A DNA stretch of 7,572 nt from Bacteroidia bacterium (GTDB lineage: Bacteria; Bacteroidota; Bacteroidia; NS11-12g; UBA955): the NCBI GenBank assembly GCA_014376345.1, contig JACMRS010000308.1, positions 1 through 7,572 on the forward strand, read 5' to 3'. Shown one piece after another: positions 1-5,220 of this stretch. Each line of letters begins with the position of its first letter. Position 1 is the stretch's first letter. The position numbers and the translations under genes were made by a program. The notes beneath the pieces are model-generated. The model made no database searches and was not told the origin of the DNA. It saw nothing but the letters and a program-made list of their open reading frames with translations.

Positions 1-44
1 CGGTTCTCGTTATTTTTTATTTCTTTTGGAACACCAATTATCAT
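1..44 (-). CDS. ald: Alanine dehydrogenase, N-terminal fragment (runs off left edge)
   Basis: Read on the minus strand from the ATG at 44-42, the frame is open to the window edge and gives 14 complete codons, MIIGVPKEIKNNEN, with a following CG that would fit Arg. This closely matches the start of bacterial alanine dehydrogenases, which have IGVPKEIKNNENRV at the N-terminus. That enzyme reversibly and NAD-dependently deaminates alanine to pyruvate and ammonia in the cytoplasm. The gene begins 26 bases after the sucD stop on the same strand, so read-through from sucD is plausible. No strong ribosome binding site is visible, which is usual in Bacteroidota. The related alpha subunit of NAD(P) transhydrogenase shares this N-terminal fold and is the main alternative, but its usual start (IGIPRE...) fits less well. 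Only the N-terminus is seen, so the call rests on a short match. Confidence 0.72.
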   Translation of the reverse strand, partial: MIIGVPKEIKNNEN

Positions 45-70
45 ATTCTTATTTATTGATCTTGTTTAAA

Positions 71-958
71 TTATGCTGTTGCTTTACCTGATAATACTTC
101 CGCCATTTTAGATCCTATTTCAGCCGGAGATTCTACTACATAAATACCGTTTTCACGCATAATAGCCATCTTAGCTTCTGCAGTATCATCTTTTCCACCA
201 ACGATTGCACCAGCATGTCCCATTCTGCGACCGGCAGGAGCAGTTTGTCCGGCAATAAAGCCTACAACAGGTTTTTTATTGCCGTTCTCTTTTATCCATC
301 TTGCAGCTTCAGCTTCCATGCCTCCGCCAATTTCACCAATCATAATAATACCTGTAGTTGCAGGATCATTCATCAATAGTTCTACAGCTTCTTTTGTTGA
401 TGTGCCGATAATCGGATCACCACCAATTCCAATTGCAGTAGTTATACCTAATCCGGCTTTTACTATCTGATCTGCTGCTTCATAAGTTAACGTTCCTGAT
501 TTAGAAACGATGCCAATTGATCCTGCTTTAAATACAAAACCTGGCATGATACCAACTTTAGCTTCTCCCGGAGTAATTACACCCGGACAATTTGGTCCGA
601 TTAATCTAACTCCTTTAGCTTTTACAAATTCTTTAACAGCAATCATATCTTTTGTTGGAATACCTTCAGTGATACAAACAATTACTTCAATACCTGCATC
701 TGCAGCTTCCATAATTCCATCTGCAGCAAATGCCGGTGGAACAAAAATGATAGTAACATTGGCTCCTGTTTTATCAACTGCTTCCTGAACAGTGTTAAAA
801 ACCGGTCTGTCAAGGTGGGTTTGCCCGCCTTTACCCGGTGTTACGCCTCCAACAACATTGGTTCCGTATTCTATCATTTGCTCTGCATGAAATGTGCCTT
901 CCTTGCCTGTAAAGCCCTGTACAATTACTTTTGAATTTTTTCCTACTAATACGCTCAT
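71..958 (-). CDS. sucD: Succinate-CoA ligase (succinyl-CoA synthetase) alpha subunit
   Basis: This is the alpha subunit of the TCA-cycle enzyme that interconverts succinyl-CoA and succinate with formation of ATP or GTP. The 295-residue product is full length (the family is about 290). It has the N-terminal CoA-binding Rossmann domain with GFTGKEGT at residues 15-22, the CoA-contacting GPNCPG at 121-126, and the ligase domain with the phospho-histidine motif GRRMGHAGAI, in which His248 is the expected phosphorylated residue. The SKSGTLTYE segment (152-160) is also typical. The ATG at 958-956 gives the expected N-terminus a few residues before the first strand. The beta subunit gene sucC is not adjacent: upstream lies the divergently transcribed E1 gene and downstream a probable ald. 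The catalytic beta partner must therefore be encoded elsewhere. Confidence 0.97.
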   Translation of the reverse strand: MSVLVGKNSKVIVQGFTGKEGTFHAEQMIEYGTNVVGGVTPGKGGQTHLDRPVFNTVQEAVDKTGANVTIIFVPPAFAADGIMEAADAGIEVIVCITEGIPTKDMIAVKEFVKAKGVRLIGPNCPGVITPGEAKVGIMPGFVFKAGSIGIVSKSGTLTYEAADQIVKAGLGITTAIGIGGDPIIGTSTKEAVELLMNDPATTGIIMIGEIGGGMEAEAARWIKENGNKKPVVGFIAGQTAPAGRRMGHAGAIVGGKDDTAEAKMAIMRENGIYVVESPAEIGSKMAEVLSGKATA

Positions 959-979
959 CTGGAATTATATAAATTTGTG

Positions 980-1008
980 CGAATTTAAGTCTAATCTCTT
1001 AAAAACAG
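980..1008 (-). promoter_or_regulatory. Weak promoter-like element for sucD
   Basis: Read on the minus strand, TAAATTCG (987-980) matches the Bacteroidota -7 consensus TAnnTTTG with one mismatch. Eighteen bases upstream of it is CTG (1008-1006), one mismatch from the TTG of the -33 element. Transcription would start near 974, leaving a leader of about 16 bases before the sucD ATG. Both boxes are imperfect, so this is a weak candidate, but no better match was found in the intergenic region. Confidence 0.3.
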
Positions 1009-1045
1009 TAAGGTTTTTATAAAAATTTAGCAATAAAATGCTTTG

Positions 1046-1063
1046 TCTGATCAGAATGCATTC
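1046..1063. promoter_or_regulatory. Two overlapping 10-bp palindromes, possible operator
   Basis: TCTGATCAGA at 1046-1055 and GAATGCATTC at 1054-1063 are each perfect 10-bp palindromes and overlap by two bases. They lie in the divergent intergenic region, about 90 bases from the sucD start and 190 from the E1 start. Such symmetry would suit a dimeric regulator, but no known operator is recognised and chance occurrence is possible. Confidence 0.25.
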
Positions 1064-1243
1064 CTGCAATTTTTAATAATGGTTTTAATTGAATCACTAA
1101 TTCTTAATTAAATCGATATTCAAGGTGTCCAGTTGAAATATTTTAACAAAATAGAATTCTCAATTACAACCAATATAAAGCATTTTAGGAATTCTACCAT
1201 ATAAACACAACATAATTACAACAATCAACTTGTAAAAAATCCT

Positions 1244-1251
1244 TATTTTTG
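1244..1251 (+). promoter_or_regulatory. -7 promoter element (TATTTTTG) just upstream of the E1 gene
   Basis: TATTTTTG is a full match to the Bacteroidota housekeeping -7 consensus TAnnTTTG. It ends five bases before the E1 ATG at 1257, so the predicted transcription start falls at or next to the start codon and the mRNA would be leaderless or nearly so. No TTG occurs at the usual 17-23 bases upstream; the nearest TTG (1230-1232) is only 11 bases away, so the -33 element is missing or divergent. Confidence 0.5.
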
Positions 1252-1256
1252 CGGTT

Positions 1257-3665
1257 ATGTCAGGATCTAAGGTAAAAGCAGATGTTCAAACTATCAGCTT
1301 TGATGAATTTAAAGCGGAAGTTTTAAATGATTATAGGATCGCCTTCGAAAGCAGGCAGGCCAGTTACCTCGGCCGCAAAGAGGTACTTACCGGAAAAGCC
1401 AAATTTGGCATTTTTGGGGATGGTAAAGAACTTGCCCAGATCGCTATGGCTAAAGCGTTTCAAAAAGGTGATTACAGAAGTGGTTATTACCGCGATCAGA
1501 CTTTTATGTTTGCCACCGGTATCAATACTATTCAACAGTTTTTTGCTCAGCTTTATGCGCATACTGATGTGGAAGCAGAGCCAAATAGTGCGGGAAGAAG
1601 CATGAACGGTCACTTTGGCTCAAGATTTCTTGATGAAAATGGCAACTGGAAATCTCAATCGGATGTTTTTAACTCTTCCTCAGATATTTCTCCTACTGCC
1701 GGACAAATGCCAAGATTACTCGGGTTGGCGCTTGCATCTAAACTATACAGACAAAATGAAGCGCTTCACCAGTTTACTGATTTTTCTAATAAAGGAAACG
1801 AAGTTTGCTTCGGAACAATTGGAAATGCGAGCACCAGCGAAGGTCCATTTTGGGAGGTAATTAATGCTGCGGGTGTGCTTCAAGTGCCAATGGCAATAAG
1901 TGTCTGGGACGATGGTTATGGTATTTCAGTACCTGCTAAATACCAGACTACAAAAGAAAATATTTCAGAAATACTAAGTGGATTTCAAACCAACGATAAA
2001 GGAATAGGATACGAAATTTATAAAGTGAATGGCTGGGATTATCCTGCCTTATGCAAAACCTATAAAGAGGCTATCGAAAAATGCCGTACAGATCATACAC
2101 CTGTTTTAATTCATGTTGTAGAAGTTACTCAGCCTCAGGGACATTCAACTTCAGGGTCTCATGAAAGATATAAAGATTCGGAAAGACTAAAATGGGAGGA
2201 AGATTTCGACTGTATCACTAAAATGAGGCAGTGGATGGAAGAAAGCAAAGTTGCTTCAGCTGAAGAAATTGATGCCATTGAAAATGAAGCTGTTGAATTC
2301 GTAAATCAAAGCAAAAAAAATGCCTGGCAGGCATATCTCGAACCTATTAAAAAAGAAGTAGCAGAAGCTGCTGAACTACTTTCAGAATTTCAACATGTTG
2401 AAGGTGTGGAAGCAATTGTAAAAGACTTAAAAGCTTCACGTGAACCTATACGTAAGGATATCGGAGTAGCTATAAATAAAGCACTTAGATTATCATTAAA
2501 ACAAAATGTTGAAGAAAGAGAAAAACTGGTTTCTTTTCTGAAAAATTATATTAAAGATAACGAAGAACGTTACAGTTCTTTTCTCTACAGTGAATCAGAA
2601 TTCAGAATTGGAAATATTGAGATAATTGCTCCGGTTTATACCGAAAACAGTAAAATGTTTAACGGAAGTGAAATTGTAAATGCCTGTTTTGATGCCGCAT
2701 TGGCGCGCGACCCAAGAGTTTTTGCTTTTGGTGAGGATGTAGGTAAAATAGGAGATGTTAATCAGGGATTTGCGAACCTTCAGGATAAATACGGCGAACT
2801 TAGGGTAACTGATAAAGGTATTCGTGAACTCAGTATCATCGGTGAAGGTATTGGAACTTCAATGCGCGGACTTCGTCCGATTGCAGAGATACAATACCTT
2901 GATTATCTGTTATATGCCCTCCAGATTTTAAGCGACGACATTGCTACATTGCAATACCGCACAAAAGGCGGGCAAAAAGCACCAATCATTATTCGCACAA
3001 GAGGTCACAGACTGGAAGGTGTTTGGCACAGTGGTTCTCCAATGGGCATGATTATTAATGCAGTTAGAGGAATGCACGTTTGCGTGCCACGTAACATGAC
3101 ACAGGCAGCAGGAATGTATAATCTGCTTCTTAAAGCTGATGAACCTGCCATTGTAATCGAATGTCTTAACGGCTACAGACTGAAAGAGAAGATGCCGGAT
3201 AATATTGGCGAATTTACAGTTGCTCTTGGTTACCCTGAAGTGCTTAAAGAAGGCAGTGATATTACAATTATAAGTTATGGCTCTACTTTACGAATTGCAC
3301 AAGACGCGATGGTTCAGCTTGAACAGGTTGGTATTAGCTGCGAACTTATTGATGTTCAGACTTTACTTCCGTTTGATATCACTCATTCCTTGGTAGAATC
3401 ATTAAAGAAAACCAATAAAGTTCTTTTCCTGGATGAGGATGTTTCTGCCGGCAGTACCGCTTACATGATGCAGAAAGTACTCGATGATCAGGATGGTTGG
3501 AGATATCTTGATGCAAAACCAAGGGCGCTGAATGCTAAAGATCACAGACCTGCTTATGGCACAGATGGTGATTATTTTTCAAAGCCTGGCGCAGAAGCTA
3601 TCTTCAATGTAGTTTATGAAATGATGCATGAATATAATCCTGCAAAATTTCCTTCTTATCTCTAA
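1257..3665 (+). CDS. Fused E1 alpha/beta component of a 2-oxoacid dehydrogenase complex
   Basis: The 802-residue protein joins both E1 subunits of a thiamine-diphosphate 2-oxoacid dehydrogenase, the component that decarboxylates the 2-oxoacid and passes the acyl group to the lipoyl E2. The alpha part (about 20-330) has YRDQ (78-81), GRSMNGHFGSR, a diphosphate/metal segment at 186-224, and a GHSTSGSHERY loop (295-305) resembling the HHSTSDD loop of branched-chain E1. A charged, probably helical linker (about 330-455) leads to the beta part: GEDVG (492-496), an IRE motif whose Glu524 aligns with the catalytic Glu, GLRPIAEIQ (538-546), HSGSP (591-595) and the C-terminal transketolase-like domain. 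Instead of GDG and NN, the metal motif reads GNA (189-191) and DD (218-219). The start is fixed by an in-frame stop at 1233-1235 and no other early start codon. The branched-chain substrate is inferred from the loop; pyruvate or others are possible. No E2 or E3 gene is in view. Confidence 0.93.
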   Translation: MSGSKVKADVQTISFDEFKAEVLNDYRIAFESRQASYLGRKEVLTGKAKFGIFGDGKELAQIAMAKAFQKGDYRSGYYRDQTFMFATGINTIQQFFAQLYAHTDVEAEPNSAGRSMNGHFGSRFLDENGNWKSQSDVFNSSSDISPTAGQMPRLLGLALASKLYRQNEALHQFTDFSNKGNEVCFGTIGNASTSEGPFWEVINAAGVLQVPMAISVWDDGYGISVPAKYQTTKENISEILSGFQTNDKGIGYEIYKVNGWDYPALCKTYKEAIEKCRTDHTPVLIHVVEVTQPQGHSTSGSHERYKDSERLKWEEDFDCITKMRQWMEESKVASAEEIDAIENEAVEFVNQSKKNAWQAYLEPIKKEVAEAAELLSEFQHVEGVEAIVKDLKASREPIRKDIGVAINKALRLSLKQNVEEREKLVSFLKNYIKDNEERYSSFLYSESEFRIGNIEIIAPVYTENSKMFNGSEIVNACFDAALARDPRVFAFGEDVGKIGDVNQGFANLQDKYGELRVTDKGIRELSIIGEGIGTSMRGLRPIAEIQYLDYLLYALQILSDDIATLQYRTKGGQKAPIIIRTRGHRLEGVWHSGSPMGMIINAVRGMHVCVPRNMTQAAGMYNLLLKADEPAIVIECLNGYRLKEKMPDNIGEFTVALGYPEVLKEGSDITIISYGSTLRIAQDAMVQLEQVGISCELIDVQTLLPFDITHSLVESLKKTNKVLFLDEDVSAGSTAYMMQKVLDDQDGWRYLDAKPRALNAKDHRPAYGTDGDYFSKPGAEAIFNVVYEMMHEYNPAKFPSYL

Positions 3666-3677
3666 AATATAAGTCAT

Positions 3678-3709
3678 AAAAAAAGCGGCATTTAATGCAC
3701 GCTTTTTTT
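3678..3709. terminator. Bidirectional intrinsic terminator between E1 and the DUF1573 cluster
   Basis: Seven A (3678-3684), then GCG, then GCAT, a TTA loop, ATGC, an unpaired A (3699), CGC and seven T (3703-3709) fold into a hairpin flanked by A and T tracts. Read on the plus strand it ends the E1 transcript 13 bases after its stop. Read on the minus strand it follows the last DUF1573 gene, whose stop is at 3731. The symmetrical A/T tracts let it work in both directions between the two converging genes. Confidence 0.88.
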
Positions 3710-3730
3710 AATATTTAATTAAAATTATTT

Positions 3731-4168
3731 TTAATCACCAATTACAATCGGCGATTTTGGTTTTTCTTGTTTTTTAACTACAAACCCTTTAATTGTAAGG
3801 TATACCACAGCTGCATTGCTGGAAACTGTAATTGTTTTGGCAAAATTTCCTTCTTTATTGTTAGAATCAAAAACAGCTGTAATAGTTCCTGTTTGTCCCG
3901 GCATTACCGGTTCTTTGCTGAAAGAAGGTACAGTACAGCCGCAACTTGCCTGTGCATTCTGAATAACTATGGGCTCTTTACCGGTATTTGTAAATGTAAA
4001 TACATGTTTGGCCTGAGTGCCTTCAATTATTTTTCCAAAATCATGGATTTCATTGTCAAGTACCAGAGTTGCTGCTGGTGGCGTAGCTGCAGGTGCGGGA
4101 GTGATCTGCGCAGTTGCAACTCCACAAATGGCGAATAACGCCGCGAATAATGTAAGTTTAATTGTCAT
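3731..4168 (-). CDS. Exported DUF1573 protein, fourth gene of tandem cluster
   Basis: This is a 145-residue protein of unknown function. Residues 1-20 form a signal peptide ending ATA before Gln21, followed by a short Pro/Ala-rich linker (21-34). The DUF1573 domain then starts at HDFGKIIEG (42-50) and continues with FTFTNTGKEPIVI, SCGCT (75-79) with Cys76 and Cys78, and SKEPVMPG. It ends KTITVSSNA and a strand (about 122-131) before a Lys/Pro-rich tail. The domain is expected to be an Ig-like beta sandwich in the periplasm or at the cell surface. It is last in the four-gene minus-strand run, separated from the third gene by 104 bases that hold a hairpin, so its expression may be partly uncoupled. 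Its C-terminal strands resemble those of the first gene more than its direct neighbours. Confidence 0.9.
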   Translation of the reverse strand: MTIKLTLFAALFAICGVATAQITPAPAATPPAATLVLDNEIHDFGKIIEGTQAKHVFTFTNTGKEPIVIQNAQASCGCTVPSFSKEPVMPGQTGTITAVFDSNNKEGNFAKTITVSSNAAVVYLTIKGFVVKKQEKPKSPIVIGD

Positions 4169-4222
4169 TTTCTTTTTTAATTAAGGTTGTTTCTATTTAC
4201 ACCTTTATTTAATTGTTAATAA

Positions 4223-4262
4223 TCCGGATCAATGAAAACACTGTGTCATTCATCGATCCGGA
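4223..4262. terminator. Hairpin between the third and fourth DUF1573 genes
   Basis: TCCGGATC (4223-4230) and GATCCGGA (4255-4262) are perfect 8-bp inverted arms; ATGA and TCAT inside them can extend the stem past a single mismatch. On the minus strand it begins about 10 bases after the stop of the third DUF1573 gene. No clear T tract follows in that direction, so it may be a weak terminator, a processing site or a stem that protects the upstream mRNA rather than a full stop. Confidence 0.6.
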
Positions 4263-4272
4263 ATTTAATGTT

Positions 4273-4668
4273 TTATTCTCCCATCGGTTTGTCTGAAGCA
4301 CCTTTCATAACTTCGCAGTTAATGAAAATACTAAATTCGCCAATGTTTGTAAATACTTTAATCTCTTTATTCTGAATGCCCTTTTTTCCGGCAGAGTCAA
4401 ATGTAACTGTAATAGTGCCGGTCATACCTGTTTGAATAGGTTCTTTTGAAAATTCAGGCATTGTACAACCACATCCAACTTCAGTTTTCTCTATAATTAC
4501 AGGAGAAGTACTGCTGTTAGTATAAGTAAAGGTAAAGCTTACTTTCGAACCTTCCATAATTTTTCCGAAATCATGAGAAATTGGCTCAAATTTAATAAGC
4601 GGACCCTGAGCATTTAGGTTGGCGATAAATCCAAAAATGGCAAACGCTAAAATAAAAAGATTCTTCAT
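4273..4668 (-). CDS. Exported DUF1573 protein, third gene of tandem cluster
   Basis: This is the shortest paralog (131 residues): a signal peptide (1-20, ending LNA before Gln21) and almost nothing but the DUF1573 domain, with no low-complexity extension. The domain shows SHDFGKIMEGS (31-41), FTFTYTNSSTSPVII, GCGCTMP (65-71) with Cys66 and Cys68, SKEPIQTG and TITVTFDS. A third Cys (118) lies in FINCEV. The C-terminus, ASDKPMGE, closely matches the ASDSPMGH end of the gene just upstream, from which it is separated by only 11 bases, pointing to a recent tandem duplication and one transcript. A hairpin follows the stop. Its function is unknown; export to the periplasm or cell surface is inferred from the signal peptide. 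Confidence 0.9.
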   Translation of the reverse strand: MKNLFILAFAIFGFIANLNAQGPLIKFEPISHDFGKIMEGSKVSFTFTYTNSSTSPVIIEKTEVGCGCTMPEFSKEPIQTGMTGTITVTFDSAGKKGIQNKEIKVFTNIGEFSIFINCEVMKGASDKPMGE

Positions 4669-4679
4669 ACTAAATTAAA

Positions 4680-5195
4680 TTAATGACCCATTGGGCTGTC
4701 TGAAGCCTGTTTTTCAACAACACAATTAATGTATACAGTGTCAGTAATCACATCAGTTCCTGCAAGATATTTAATTTCAACACCTTTCTTTTGTACGCCA
4801 CCTTTTCCTGTAGAATTAAATGTTACAGTAATTGATCCTGTTTTGCCCGGCATAACTGGTTCTGGTGAAAAAACCGGGGTAGTGCATCCGCAACCTGCTG
4901 TTGCACTTTGAATAACGATAGGCTGACGGCCGGTGTTTGTAAACGTAAAAGTATAAGTTACTGATGCGCCTTCATTAATTGTTCCGAAATCGTGCTCTTT
5001 GCTTTCAAACGTGATTTCGTAATCTTTTGTTGGGACAGCTGCTTTAGCAGGTGTTTTTGCTTTAGCTGTTTTAGTTGTTTTTGCTTTAGCTGTTTTAGTT
5101 GTTTTTGCTTTAGCAGGTTTTGCTGCTGTTTCTGTCTGCGCTGAAGCTGAAAAGCTGAATAGCGCGATTGCTGATAATGCGATGATATATTTCAT
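4680..5195 (-). CDS. Exported DUF1573 protein with Lys/Ala/Thr repeat linker, second gene of cluster
   Basis: The 171-residue protein has a signal peptide (1-19, SASA before Gln20), then a strongly basic Ala/Lys/Thr-rich linker (about 21-57) built on an eight-residue repeat (KTTKTAKA), then a DUF1573 domain: EHDFGTINEGAS (67-78), FTFTNTGRQPIVI, GCGCTTPVFS (101-110) with Cys102 and Cys104, and PEPVMPG. A third Cys (158) sits in YINCVV, and the tail ASDSPMGH resembles that of the next gene. The linker resembles histone-H1-like or wall-spanning basic spacers, but no such role is shown. It lies 25 bases after the first gene and 11 before the third, so co-transcription is likely. The function is unknown. 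Confidence 0.9.
   Translation of the reverse strand: MKYIIALSAIALFSFSASAQTETAAKPAKAKTTKTAKAKTTKTAKAKTPAKAAVPTKDYEITFESKEHDFGTINEGASVTYTFTFTNTGRQPIVIQSATAGCGCTTPVFSPEPVMPGKTGSITVTFNSTGKGGVQKKGVEIKYLAGTDVITDTVYINCVVEKQASDSPMGH
5053..5114. repeat. 24-bp tandem repeat encoding the KTTKTAKA linker
   Basis: Two identical 24-base units (5053-5076 and 5077-5100, each beginning GTTTTTGCTTTAGCTG on the plus strand) are followed by the first 14 bases of a third (5101-5114). The unit is a multiple of three, so copy-number change keeps the frame of the second DUF1573 gene and only lengthens or shortens its basic linker. Perfect identity between units, including at synonymous positions, points to recent duplication. 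Confidence 0.9.
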
Positions 5196-5220
5196 GATTT
5201 TTTATTTTTTAATTGTTTAT

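Larger units (their letters stand above)
959..1256. other. Divergent intergenic region between sucD and the E1 gene
   Basis: These 298 AT-rich bases separate two divergent genes and hold no convincing ORF or RNA gene. They contain a weak promoter-like element for sucD near its end, a -7-like element for the E1 gene at the other end, two overlapping perfect 10-bp palindromes (1046-1063) and an 8-bp inverted repeat (TAGAATTC at 1152-1159, GAATTCTA at 1189-1196). The middle looks like non-coding filler or regulatory DNA. No riboswitch or tRNA-like fold was recognised by eye. Confidence 0.7.

Noticed and set aside
279..788. Plus-strand frames of 63 and 92 residues inside sucD
   Set aside because: They lie antisense to a fully conserved sucD, are rich in Ile/Pro/Ser as expected from a mirrored coding strand, and show no domain or start signal.
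1152..1196. Inverted repeat TAGAATTC / GAATTCTA upstream of the E1 gene
   Set aside because: The core GAATTC is itself palindromic, so inverted orientation carries little weight; arms are 8 bp with 29 bases between and no conserved regulator is recognised.
1323..1860. Three other frames (one minus, two plus) inside the E1 gene
   Set aside because: They overlap the conserved E1 alpha domain in other frames and have no recognisable motif; the E1 frame explains the region fully.
1821..1913. E1 as a catalytically dead enzyme because GDG and NN are lost
   Set aside because: The changes are reciprocal with exact spacing, Tyr221 and the catalytic Glu524 are kept, and the rest of the active-site motifs are intact.
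1257..3665. E1 alpha/beta fusion as a sequencing artefact joining two genes
   Set aside because: The frame is open throughout, the linker of over 100 residues is well formed and charged, and such fused E1 proteins are known in Bacteroidota.
3767..4138. Plus-strand Cys-rich frame of 123 residues
   Set aside because: It is antisense to the fourth DUF1573 gene. Its Cys and Asn come from reading the complementary strand, and the irregular Cys spacing suggests no metal-binding family.
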